A stretch of DNA of 64,000 bases from NCBI GenBank assembly GCA_910584915.1, contig CAJUDM010000014.1, forward strand, positions 54,101 through 118,100. Reading direction: 5' to 3'. The first letter of the stretch is position 1. Each line of letters starts with the position of its first letter. The DNA is from an uncultured Lachnospiraceae bacterium. Its GTDB lineage: Bacteria; Bacillota; Clostridia; Lachnospirales; Lachnospiraceae. Positions 9,470 to 18,077 of the stretch are shown piece after piece. A model generated the notes under the pieces. That model worked only from the letters and a program-made list of their open reading frames with translations, ran no database searches and was not told the origin of the DNA. The position numbers were made by a program, and so were the translations under genes.

Positions 9470-11245
9470 TTACAACCGCATCGATTTCTTCCATAAAAAC
9501 GGAACCAAGCTTTTCCACACAGTTTCTCCCATTGCAAAAGTATGCCTTTCACTTTGATAAAACGCCTCCACCTCAATTTGGACATCCAGTGGATTCAACA
9601 ATCCACATTCATGAAACTCCCTTGAATGTATCGTATCCAAAATAAACTCTTTCCAGGCGCCAAGCATCCATTCTGTCATTGGCGAATTAAAGCCGATTTT
9701 TGTCTTCCGATACATAATCCTTTTATCCATAAAAGGTGCTGCCATATCCCTGATAATTTTTTTGCTGTATCCACCATTTATTTTGGAATGCCATGGAATG
9801 GAAAAAGCAAAACTGACAATCCTGTAATCCATAAACGGCATCCTAATTTCAAGCCCATTTCCCATTCCATACCGTTCATAACAGCGCAGTATTGTTGGCA
9901 ACGTAGCCACATGTGTGCTTTCATACAATCTTCTATTAAGCACATCCATCGTCCTGAATTGATCCTTTTCCTGTCTGATTGTCAGATCTTTTATCATATC
10001 AGAAAAATGCTGATATGATATCCTATCTTCCGTAGTCATTATGCCATTATAAGTACGATAAATATCCTTTATTTTATCAGGATCATTCTCAGCTGCTCCA
10101 ACAGCATATATAAAATCAAAAGAATACCCGCCAAACAATTCGTCTGCCCCATGTCCGTCAATCGTAACTTTAACCCCGTCTGCCCCAATTGCTCCATACG
10201 TCTGCATAAAGGGCACAGGGCTGGTAATATAGGGATCCTCGCATATATACATATAGCGAAATAGTTCTTCCGCCGGAACCGTCTCAATCAGAACTTTCTT
10301 GATTTCCAAACCGACATAGGCCGCTGCTATTTCTGCATACTGTGTCTCATCCAATCTGGTATTCGGCATAGATGCAACATAAGCATGCTGCCAGTCTGCT
10401 GCATATTCTTCACTTTGATTCGACACAAGTTTCAGAGCCCCTACTACCGCACTGGAATCCACACCACCACTTAACGCCGTCCCAATAGGCACATCACTCC
10501 TCATACGTATTCTGCAAGCATCCAGGAACAGCTGCCGCAGACACTCCACCTGATCATCATACTTTTGTGGCACATCCATCAAATGATCCAGTGTATTCCA
10601 CCATCTGTACAAGTCCAGCCTGCCATTTTTTACGTATCCGCACTGCCCCGCCCCCACCTTATGTATCCCTCTAATACAACAATCCGGTGTAGCTTCATAA
10701 GCAAAATAATTCTTCGACTCAAACACATGATAATTGATTTTCCGCTCACTCATAACTGGAAAAAAAGCCTTCATCTCCGAAGCAAAATAAAAGTTATGAT
10801 TCTCCTCATAATAATAAAGCGGCTTTACACCAAATCTGTCTCTACTTAAAAAGAGTTCCTTTTTGATATTATCCCAGATGGCAAGTCCCCACATACCATT
10901 ACACTTGTTCTGAAATGCACTCCCCCACTCAATGTAACTGTACAAAACTACCTCTGTGTCACTTCCCGTCCTAAAGTGATATCCCAACTCTTCCAGTTCA
11001 CTTCGCAGTTCCACAAAATTATAAACTTCTCCGTTATATATAATCCAATATCTACCGCTTTCATCAGACATCGGCTGATTTGCTACGTTTGATATATCCA
11101 AAATAGACAGTCTGGCATGTGCTAACGTGACTCCTGACAGCTCCCGAACATCCAAGGCATTTGGTCCCCGGTATGATATTTCTTTAATACAGGATACTGC
11201 ATCCTCTTTATGAATCTTTCCTATACAGCCAAAAATTCCACACAT
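9470..11245 (-). CDS. asnB: Asparagine synthase-type glutamine amidotransferase
   Basis: 591 residues. The start is ATG 11245 because processing must expose Cys2: the protein begins MCGIFGCIGK and GGGAG lies 8 nt upstream. The N-terminal Ntn glutaminase domain has the RGPNA and LAHARLSILD motifs. The C-terminal synthetase domain has the ATP-pyrophosphatase loop ALSGGVDSSAVV near residue 250 and DGHGADELFGGY near residue 345. The family transfers ammonia from glutamine to a carboxylate. Inside a glycan cluster it more likely amidates a uronic acid or another acidic group than makes free asparagine, but this is inferred from context. Confidence 0.93.
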   Translation of the reverse strand: MCGIFGCIGKIHKEDAVSCIKEISYRGPNALDVRELSGVTLAHARLSILDISNVANQPMSDESGRYWIIYNGEVYNFVELRSELEELGYHFRTGSDTEVVLYSYIEWGSAFQNKCNGMWGLAIWDNIKKELFLSRDRFGVKPLYYYEENHNFYFASEMKAFFPVMSERKINYHVFESKNYFAYEATPDCCIRGIHKVGAGQCGYVKNGRLDLYRWWNTLDHLMDVPQKYDDQVECLRQLFLDACRIRMRSDVPIGTALSGGVDSSAVVGALKLVSNQSEEYAADWQHAYVASMPNTRLDETQYAEIAAAYVGLEIKKVLIETVPAEELFRYMYICEDPYITSPVPFMQTYGAIGADGVKVTIDGHGADELFGGYSFDFIYAVGAAENDPDKIKDIYRTYNGIMTTEDRISYQHFSDMIKDLTIRQEKDQFRTMDVLNRRLYESTHVATLPTILRCYERYGMGNGLEIRMPFMDYRIVSFAFSIPWHSKINGGYSKKIIRDMAAPFMDKRIMYRKTKIGFNSPMTEWMLGAWKEFILDTIHSREFHECGLLNPLDVQIEVEAFYQSERHTFAMGETVWKSLVPFLWKKSMRL

Positions 11246-11329
11246 TCCATTTTCTCCCAATCAAACATTTTTGTCTATTTCGCCGTATTAGATCACCGTT
11301 ACTTAGCATATATCTTTCTCACTCATCTG

Positions 11330-12232
11330 CTAAGGCTCTATTAACTTCCAAGCTTTATCATATAATTCAAATTTTATATTTCTGTCTCCATACCAACTTG
11401 CTGGTGCTATCACCATTTTATCTTTAATCTTAGACAAGTACTGTGCCCACCACGAGAATGTACTGTTTGAAATGATAAAAAATTTGCATAAGCTCATCTT
11501 CATCAGGCACTCATTCGCATTTTTTTCCTCCTCATAAATGACCGGATATGCAAACGTAAAATCCTTTTTAACCATTTCTATATCGTCAGAAAAAATATGA
11601 AAAACGGGATTCTGCACCTTGTTCATAAGATATTCAAGCGCTTTTTCATAATAACTCTTTGTACAAATTCCATAATAATTATTATCCACATAATCTCCCA
11701 ATCTGATATGAACACATATATGTGCTCCTTCCGCATTATTCTGTTTCCATAAATCATATCCTCTACTCGGAAATTTCAAAAAAATACTTCTTAAATTATA
11801 GGCATATTGTCCGCTCTGAAAATAACCATACAGATAAATATTTTTCCGCTTTAACATATTTTTTGTAATAGGCACATTCTGTTCGCTATAAACATTCACT
11901 GCCGATATATAAATTCCAATTTTATTCAATATGCTCTTCACACATGTATGAAATAGTTCAAAACCTCTTTTTCTTTTTTCAAAAAATAAATCATAAAGAA
12001 ACAGAATTCTTTTGACCATCCTATTCCTGAGACTCCTTTTTTCTTTCTCTGTGGCTATATGTATATCCGAAAAGGCAAATTTATTCAATCCATACTTCCT
12101 GCCCATTACCGAATTATACCAGTCCGTATCAATAACAATACCATCTCCACTTCGTAGTTCCGACAAGGTTTTTGCTGCCGCATACTGAAATAACTGATTT
12201 CCCAGCCCCCCAAGCATAAAAACTGTTATCAT
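11330..12232 (-). CDS. Alpha-1,2-fucosyltransferase-like protein (GT11)
   Basis: 300 residues. ATG 12232 overlaps the stop of the upstream FkbM gene as ATGA, indicating translational coupling. The GT11 hallmarks are all present: the N-terminal MLGGLGNQLFQYAAAKTL, the donor-binding HIRLGDYVDN near residue 175, and SNSTFSWWAQYLS near residue 260. GT11 enzymes use GDP-L-fucose to cap galactose in alpha-1,2 linkage. No GDP-fucose biosynthesis genes are visible, so the donor must come from elsewhere in the genome or past the left edge. Other GDP-deoxyhexose donors cannot be excluded. Confidence 0.9.
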   Translation of the reverse strand: MITVFMLGGLGNQLFQYAAAKTLSELRSGDGIVIDTDWYNSVMGRKYGLNKFAFSDIHIATEKEKRSLRNRMVKRILFLYDLFFEKRKRGFELFHTCVKSILNKIGIYISAVNVYSEQNVPITKNMLKRKNIYLYGYFQSGQYAYNLRSIFLKFPSRGYDLWKQNNAEGAHICVHIRLGDYVDNNYYGICTKSYYEKALEYLMNKVQNPVFHIFSDDIEMVKKDFTFAYPVIYEEEKNANECLMKMSLCKFFIISNSTFSWWAQYLSKIKDKMVIAPASWYGDRNIKFELYDKAWKLIEP

Positions 12233-13035
12233 ATTATATCCCCTTCACAATCTTTCAGTAAATCTTTTCGAATAAAAGCATAATTTGTATTACCAAAGCA
12301 CTCCAACCGTTCCGTGTATCCTGTAATCTTCCAAAGACCATTTTTTAATATCCTGTAAGCATAATAAGATCCGCTCAACAAATTCCAAAAGTCTCTAAAA
12401 TATGTCCTTGAATCTATATTGCATCCTCCAAATTCCATCTGTATCACATCAATGCGTTCCTCTTCTAAAAGACCTGCCGCACCTTTCAATGCCTTTAATT
12501 CATTGCCTTCTATATCCATTTTCAAAAAATCTATTTTTGCTATTTGATTTTTTTCACAATAATCGTCTAGTGTCCCTACATTTACTACTTCACTTTTAGA
12601 AAAATCAATATTATGATAGTCTAACTGCCGATTATACAAGCTTGCCAATCCTGATCCTTCCTGATCATAATACAATCTGCCCTCCTGCACCTGATCGCTC
12701 AAAGCAAAATTATTTAAAACAACATTTTCATTTATTCCTATATTTTCTTTTAACATTCGATATGTTCCTGCTGCGGGTTCAAAGCAATATATTTTTGCAT
12801 CAGGAAAATTTCCCATCAATGACTTAGTGTATTCGCCTTTATTAGCTCCAACATCAAAAAAAATGTACTCTTTCTTATTCCCCCACCATCTTTTCAGAAA
12901 ATTAAGTAAATACAGTTCTCCGCTCGAAAATACCCCCCCGGAAAGATTCATATTCATTCCCTTTAAAGCCATACAGAACAATTCATACCACAGTCCATAG
13001 GTTTCCCTTCTACCAAACATTTCTTCTCTCATCAT
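12229..13035 (-). CDS. FkbM family methyltransferase
   Basis: 268 residues with no extra N-terminal module. ATG 13035 overlaps the stop of the DUF268 gene, with GAGGG 5 nt upstream. The SAM-binding loop is YIFFDVGANKGEYTKSLM, followed by IYCFEPAAGTY and the family signature FLKMDIEGNELKAL. FkbM enzymes O-methylate hydroxyls. It is chained by 4-nt overlaps to both neighbours (DUF268 upstream, fucosyltransferase downstream), which argues that the three proteins act together, perhaps methylating a deoxysugar. Confidence 0.92.
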   Translation of the reverse strand: MMREEMFGRRETYGLWYELFCMALKGMNMNLSGGVFSSGELYLLNFLKRWWGNKKEYIFFDVGANKGEYTKSLMGNFPDAKIYCFEPAAGTYRMLKENIGINENVVLNNFALSDQVQEGRLYYDQEGSGLASLYNRQLDYHNIDFSKSEVVNVGTLDDYCEKNQIAKIDFLKMDIEGNELKALKGAAGLLEEERIDVIQMEFGGCNIDSRTYFRDFWNLLSGSYYAYRILKNGLWKITGYTERLECFGNTNYAFIRKDLLKDCEGDII

Positions 13036-14093
13036 ATAATCCCTCGCTTCTTTACATTCTCGGCTTTTTCAAATTCAAACAAGCCACAACTGAACTCTTT
13101 GACATTTCCATACTCTTCTTCCTGAATTGAATGTGCCCATGCTCCTTCCGGCTCCACAATCGCTATATCCTTTAGTACACATTTATCAAAAAGTTTTATC
13201 ACCGTCTCAATTTTGAAAATTCTGTGTGCATTAAATACGCACTTATCTTCCGGTCCGACAGGAACACCCAAATACAGCCGCCCCCCCACAGCCAAAATTC
13301 TTTGCATATTTTCAGCGCCTTTACGATATCCTTCAGGATCTATTGGATCTCCATATCTGCCCAAACCAAAATGCTCTATCACACTGAGAGAAGATAAGCT
13401 TTCTACCGAACCACTTTTTATATTTTCCAAATCCATGGCATTTCCATACAGATACCTTAATCCCGGAATCTTTTGTTTCAATGGTCTTATATCTATATAG
13501 ATAACCTCCCTGAAAACCAAAAGATGCGCAATAAATCCATTGAGGGAAGAACCAATATCATAATGATCCCTGGGATTATTTTCATATATCTTACGGGCTC
13601 CCCAAATATCCTGAGCGAAATAATGTGTCGCAACTTCCGCTGCTTCACAATTTTTTTCATTTTCAATCAGATGCAAAGAATTTTCCCTGATTTCAAAATC
13701 CTTTTCTCTATTCTTTGCATTATACAAATCCATGTCCTGAACAACGTCCTGAAAAAGCAGATCAGAATCTGCAGCTTTTTCTCTTGCATTCAGTTCATCC
13801 AGAAACATCATTTTTTCCGTTTTTATTCCGGTTTTAAACAGTCTGACTCGTATGGCATCCTTATATCTGCTGCTGCATATTAAAATCCTGTCAAACTCCC
13901 TTTCCAAAAGTGTGTCCGGGGTTATAAAACAGGCTCTTTCCCAATCATCAGAAGGTCTTTTATGGCTGTCTGTACATCCTATAATTTCAAAGTGCTTCAA
14001 AATCAATTCTTTATTTTTTGCTAATTCCTCCCCCATCCCAAAGACGATTATTCTTTCCCTGACAGGTCTCGTGGTATCTTGACAGTCCTTCAT
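13032..14093 (-). CDS. DUF268 methyltransferase-like protein with N-terminal Rossmann-like module
   Basis: 353 residues from ATG 14093, which has GGGGAGGA upstream; a longer TTG-initiated reading overlaps the previous gene. The N-terminal 100 residues (RERIIVFGMGEELAKNKELI) form the Rossmann-like module. The C-terminal half has HYDIGSSLNGFIAHLL, VIYIDIRPL, LYGNAMDL and SLSVIEHFGLGRYGDP, the pattern of DUF268 proteins, which resemble class I methyltransferases. The module is fused at the N-terminus as in two FkbM genes of this cluster. Substrate unknown. Confidence 0.85.
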   Translation of the reverse strand: MKDCQDTTRPVRERIIVFGMGEELAKNKELILKHFEIIGCTDSHKRPSDDWERACFITPDTLLEREFDRILICSSRYKDAIRVRLFKTGIKTEKMMFLDELNAREKAADSDLLFQDVVQDMDLYNAKNREKDFEIRENSLHLIENEKNCEAAEVATHYFAQDIWGARKIYENNPRDHYDIGSSLNGFIAHLLVFREVIYIDIRPLKQKIPGLRYLYGNAMDLENIKSGSVESLSSLSVIEHFGLGRYGDPIDPEGYRKGAENMQRILAVGGRLYLGVPVGPEDKCVFNAHRIFKIETVIKLFDKCVLKDIAIVEPEGAWAHSIQEEEYGNVKEFSCGLFEFEKAENVKKRGII

Positions 14094-14113
14094 TATGTCT
14101 GCTTCCTCCCCTG

Positions 14114-15178
14114 CTACCAATTTTTTAACTCTATATCCAAATATTCTCTGATATTTGGACTGTCAATATACAACGGACCATTGAATACGGTTTCCACAGG
14201 CGCGTGACATTTTCTATTTACATATGTGATCTCTATAAGCTGTGGCATTACTACTCCCCCGGATTCTTCCACCCTACCATGATTATTCGCATGTACCCAT
14301 ATCGGATAATGCGTCCTATTTATTTTTAGTAATGCAGATAAAATTTGTTCACTTTTTATCATTTCTGTCATATCGTGCAGTTCAAAAGTCATCTGTGAAA
14401 ACTGTTTTAGTATATTATCATCTACAGTATTTATAAATTCCCATTCAGCTCCCTCTACATCCATTTTTAAAATAAGATTCCCTACCCCATTATGACCATT
14501 CCTATTTATAATTGACTCCATCGATAACAGATTCTGTTGTTCTTGGTCCTGTCCGGCTATTCCTATCCTATTAAAATGAATCCTTTCATTTTGTGTCGGC
14601 AATTCTTCAATCGTATGATCATAGCAAAATACATCCATATTTCGACATGACATATCTTCCTCCCAGGCTATATTGCCGCCAATACCAAAACTATATACGA
14701 TGCTATTTTCTTTGAAATCATCCAGCATAATATATCCGCCATCATTCTCAGAACCAATACGAAGCAGCCTATTTCCCATAACTTTATATACTTTACACAG
14801 CTTTTTTATTTCATCGAAATATTCTTTCTTGTCAGGTACATGTGCTACGCCTTTAGGGTTCAAAATATTGATAACCTTGGAAACCAGATTTCTCATTTCC
14901 AAATCTTTCATCAGCATTTTATTTAATACCGGATTCGTAGCACACAGCAAAAGTGTTATTTGCTTGTTATCCATTTTTTTAAATTGCTCAATGCAAAGAA
15001 CATCCCGATTATATTTAGACAGATTGTTGTCAATCAAAATGGGGTGTTTGCCATATCTTTCATTCATAATAATTTTTGCCTGTAAGCCAACCCTGCCAAA
15101 AGGATAAATCGCTATATTCTGATTTTTTCCCAGTTCTAAAGCGATAAGGTTGTCTAAAATATAATAATAATCATTCAT
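14114..15178 (-). CDS. FkbM-type methyltransferase with N-terminal Rossmann-like module
   Basis: 354 residues, ATG 15178 behind GGTGGAGAG. Residues 15-110 carry the module, here with an atypical turn (NIAIYPFGRVGLQAKII) in place of GxGxxG. The catalytic part has SIVYSFGIGGNIAWEEDM, VFCYDHTIEELP and NLILKMDVEGAEWEFI, which is the FkbM/Methyltransf_21 pattern. A C-terminal extension of about 60 residues (VNRKCHAPVETVFNGPLYID) ends the protein. It is 28 nt downstream of the large transferase gene that opens the cluster. Confidence 0.87.
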   Translation of the reverse strand: MNDYYYILDNLIALELGKNQNIAIYPFGRVGLQAKIIMNERYGKHPILIDNNLSKYNRDVLCIEQFKKMDNKQITLLLCATNPVLNKMLMKDLEMRNLVSKVINILNPKGVAHVPDKKEYFDEIKKLCKVYKVMGNRLLRIGSENDGGYIMLDDFKENSIVYSFGIGGNIAWEEDMSCRNMDVFCYDHTIEELPTQNERIHFNRIGIAGQDQEQQNLLSMESIINRNGHNGVGNLILKMDVEGAEWEFINTVDDNILKQFSQMTFELHDMTEMIKSEQILSALLKINRTHYPIWVHANNHGRVEESGGVVMPQLIEITYVNRKCHAPVETVFNGPLYIDSPNIREYLDIELKNW

Positions 15179-15206
15179 TTTCTACTCTCCACCAATCTCA
15201 ATACTC

Positions 15207-17612
15207 TCATCTGCAGGATATACCATCTAAAATATAATCCATCTCAACATTTCTGCCATCATATTCCACCAGACTTATTTCTTCCGCCTCCCAAACTCTC
15301 AACGTATTATCATCCACACAATAGACAATCCCTTTTTTCGTGTTCACAATATATACTTTTTCATGATCCATCCATACATTTGAAAATCTCATATATCTGT
15401 CATAGTAATTATCAGCTTCAAATACTCCATATCCCAAGTTTATTCGTTTTATGCTGCCATCCTCTTTATTGACTGCAATACACATATTGGCATCCCTGGG
15501 CAATAAATAAAGATGTTTCCCTCCCAGGCTGACTTTTGCAAAACTCCATTCTCCCGCTTCATATCCATCAGGAAACTCTTCACAAATATATAGTTTTCTC
15601 TCTTCTCTGTCCCAACGCAGTACTCTTTCAGCTTTTTGCGGAATAATCCAAATGTTCTTTTCATCACCGCATATTCCTCCGCCTCCTCCAACCAGATAGT
15701 CGCATTCATATACATTCATGTTGTGGTTTTCCAGATTTAATTGAAAGATTTTATTATTAAACAATGTCGTAAAAAAAACATTGGACTGCTCGATAAAAAT
15801 ACTCCCCCATGCATATCCTCTGCTCTTCGCTCGTACCTCCCGCTCAGATTCCATTTTGATCAATGTGATTTCTTCTGTTTCCATATTAATTTTCAGCAAT
15901 GAATCAAAGCTGCAAGGAATAAGATACAGGTCATTCCCTGATTCCACCCCATCCCAAAACACCTCTCCATCGTTATATTGCTGACCATATTCGATATAGT
16001 GATAACTATCCTCTTTCATATCATATACCACAATTCTATTTGTACACAATGGCAGGATAAATATTTTCTCATGGTATATATGTATCTTGCCATACTGCGG
16101 AATTCTCCCAATTGACTCTACCATATCCCATGGAACCTTTGCCACAATATTCAATTCAAATGATTTTTTATTCATTCTATATATGCAGTTGTTTTGAAGA
16201 GCCAGAAACCACCATTCTTCTTTATATTCCACAATCTGATACATTGCTAAAGAAATACCGTTTCCCCGCACAGAATTTGCATCCTGTAGCATCACTGGTC
16301 TCCCCGTCTTCTGGTACAACTGCACTATACTGCTCCCATCCCCATAATAGGCATCACTCAAAATAACCGCCCGATCCATATCCGCCGTATCATCGTAAAT
16401 CCCCCATCCTTCTTCCCGATACCTCTCCCTGATCTTCCTATACTCTTCCCACAACTCCGGCCGCATCGAAATCAGCGTACTCTCAATCAACGGATGAGGT
16501 CGCCAAAGAAGAGCTATTTCATCCCTATTCTCATAAAACGTCTGAAATACACTCTCCATTTTCCTCAGCATCTTTTCATCATTCTGAAGCAGTGCCGTGA
16601 CACTCGTATTATAAAAAATAGTCTTCTTCCAACTTCCGTCCGGTTTTTGAATAATCTCCATCCACTCTTCCGGAATCACCAGATCTTCCTTTTTTGTTCT
16701 TAAAACCTTATCCACCTTCGGCGATCCGCTGCCGTCGATCTTCTTCTCCCAATACTCTCTCGCTTCTTTGGAGCCACCCGATTCCTCCGTCAGCACCTTG
16801 ATATAAACCTGCCGCATATCCTCCGACTGCACGATAACCTTATCCGCATTTCTGACCGCCTGATTAATACAGAAATGTTTCATTCCCTCTATCGCCGCAT
16901 CGTCATTTGGATCTATTTCATTTAAAATAAAATATGGAATATAAACCAACTTCTCCGTAAACTTCTTCAAATTCCCTGAATAAAACCGTGGATGTACGCT
17001 TGTCACATAATTATACTCATCGTATGGATTATGGATAAACATGACATCCGGCCTGCGCTCCTCGAAATCATACTCCTCCCAATTCGTGACCGGCACATAA
17101 TCGGGATATTCATTTCCCTCATAGTGCATCTCCCTGAAAGTCCCATCCGGGTTCTTGTCATAATATGGGATCGGCACAACATAAGCGTCCGTACCCTCGT
17201 CCGCATCCGCCGCCATCCACACGCTCTCCAGAGAATCCCACATGGACGCCTTATACGGAAAGAATACGACTTCTTTCTTATCCTCCGGTATCTCGTGCCG
17301 GATCCTGTTATTCAAATGTATCAATTGTTTCTGGATTTTCTTAGAAAGTTTTCTGATCTGTTCTTCGTCGGAGAGTGCCATGCTCATCTGATACAGGTTC
17401 TCGCAATAACTCTCCAGTATTTCCACAAGCCCGGTGTACTGCTCCCCCTTGCTCTCGATCAGATTCCCGAGAAGGATCGCTGACTCCTGACACTGCCCCA
17501 GTATCTCAAGCGCCCTGTCAGGATTTGAGATGCACAATCTGCCGATTATATCATTTGCTTCCACAAGCATATCCGCTGTTTCCAACAACTCTTTTTTCTT
17601 ATACCGTCTCAT
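15207..17612 (-). CDS. CDP-glycerol glycerophosphotransferase-like protein with C-terminal repeat (propeller-like) domain
   Basis: 801 residues from ATG 17612, which has AGAAGG 6 nt upstream; the longer frame to 17648 lacks a site. Residues 1-110 are helical. Residues 110-435 resemble TagF-like GT-B enzymes: VVFFPYKASMWDSLESVW, MFIHNPYDEYNYVT, LVYIPYFI and LLWRPHPLIESTL near residue 375. From about residue 450, repeated WWFLAL / YRMNKKS / IFILPLCTNRIVVYDM units suggest a beta-propeller. DNA composition shifts from about half GC to AT-rich near 16250, close to the domain border. This is the first gene of the cluster and follows the hairpin region. Confidence 0.82.
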   Translation of the reverse strand: MRRYKKKELLETADMLVEANDIIGRLCISNPDRALEILGQCQESAILLGNLIESKGEQYTGLVEILESYCENLYQMSMALSDEEQIRKLSKKIQKQLIHLNNRIRHEIPEDKKEVVFFPYKASMWDSLESVWMAADADEGTDAYVVPIPYYDKNPDGTFREMHYEGNEYPDYVPVTNWEEYDFEERRPDVMFIHNPYDEYNYVTSVHPRFYSGNLKKFTEKLVYIPYFILNEIDPNDDAAIEGMKHFCINQAVRNADKVIVQSEDMRQVYIKVLTEESGGSKEAREYWEKKIDGSGSPKVDKVLRTKKEDLVIPEEWMEIIQKPDGSWKKTIFYNTSVTALLQNDEKMLRKMESVFQTFYENRDEIALLWRPHPLIESTLISMRPELWEEYRKIRERYREEGWGIYDDTADMDRAVILSDAYYGDGSSIVQLYQKTGRPVMLQDANSVRGNGISLAMYQIVEYKEEWWFLALQNNCIYRMNKKSFELNIVAKVPWDMVESIGRIPQYGKIHIYHEKIFILPLCTNRIVVYDMKEDSYHYIEYGQQYNDGEVFWDGVESGNDLYLIPCSFDSLLKINMETEEITLIKMESEREVRAKSRGYAWGSIFIEQSNVFFTTLFNNKIFQLNLENHNMNVYECDYLVGGGGGICGDEKNIWIIPQKAERVLRWDREERKLYICEEFPDGYEAGEWSFAKVSLGGKHLYLLPRDANMCIAVNKEDGSIKRINLGYGVFEADNYYDRYMRFSNVWMDHEKVYIVNTKKGIVYCVDDNTLRVWEAEEISLVEYDGRNVEMDYILDGISCR

Positions 17613-17660
17613 CGCACACCTTCTGCATGTTTTTTGCAAAGATCGCAATTTTGCGTTCTT
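17613..17660 (-). promoter_or_regulatory. Leader just before the glycan cluster
   Basis: Forty-eight nt between the hairpin array and the first glycan start codon. It contains a small self-complementary segment (CGCAAAATTGCG) and the AGAAGG ribosome binding site of the 15207-17612 gene. I see no convincing -35/-10 pair here or within the hairpin array. Transcription may therefore arrive from the TnpB-like gene's promoter at 19484-19512 or from a non-canonical promoter. Confidence 0.35.
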
Positions 17661-17834
17661 TTATGCAAAACTTAGTATTTCTTAGGTGGAGTCTTTTAGC
17701 ACCTTAGAAATACTTTTTTTGAATATGAAGTCTTAGAATTTCTTAGCCTGCGCACTTTGCAGGGTTAGAAATTCTCTTATGCAAAACTTAGTATTTCTTA
17801 GGTGGCGTCTTTTGGCACCTTAGAAATACTTTTT
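17661..17834. repeat. Three tandem 44-nt hairpins with covarying arms
   Basis: Hairpins lie at 17671-17714, 17732-17775 and 17787-17830. The outer two are nearly identical over 58 nt including flanks (TTATGCAAAACTTAG at 17661 and 17777) and differ only in the loops. Their arms are AGTATTTCTTAGGTG and CACCTTAGAAATACT. The middle one keeps length and lower stem but its upper stem is CCTGC/GCAGG instead of GGTG/CACC, and one lower pair is flipped from T-A to A-T, so structure is preserved by compensatory change. On the plus strand the first is followed by seven T and the third by five T, like terminators. Protein-binding palindromes or RNA elements are both possible. Confidence 0.85.
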
Positions 17835-18077
17835 GCATTTTAATAAGGCACATTGGTCACCTATTCGGTGATGCGGCTTTGCCGCTTCGCTCCCGGTACA
17901 TCAGTCCCAAATCTTCGATCCGAAACTGTTCCCACAGGTCCTGGCATACCCAATACGCAGATCACTCTGCCTTCTAATGCCGTCTTTTCTTTTTATCAAA
18001 AGAAATATTCCGCAGTCCGGCTCCAGCTGGTAAAATATGCAAAAGCATATTTATCTGCAAAAGATTTCATCATGAAC
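17835..18077 (-). ncRNA. Candidate omega-RNA-like non-coding region downstream of the TnpB-like gene
   Basis: Directly after the TnpB-like stop codon there are about 240 nt without a supported reading frame but with several short hairpins on the minus strand: AAATATGC-TTTT-GCATATTT just after the gene, GCGGC-AAA-GCCGC near 17880, and CACC-GAATA-GGTG near 17862. Active tnpB genes produce a guide scaffold (omega-RNA) from their 3' end and the adjacent element end. The position and structure here fit that pattern, but the scaffold itself is not confirmed by alignment. If it is one, the guide would begin near 17840 and could run into the first hairpin repeat. Confidence 0.45.

Noticed and set aside
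17661..17834. CRISPR array
   Set aside because: Only three units, each is itself an internal hairpin of 44 nt, the middle unit is diverged and there are no unique spacers or cas genes.
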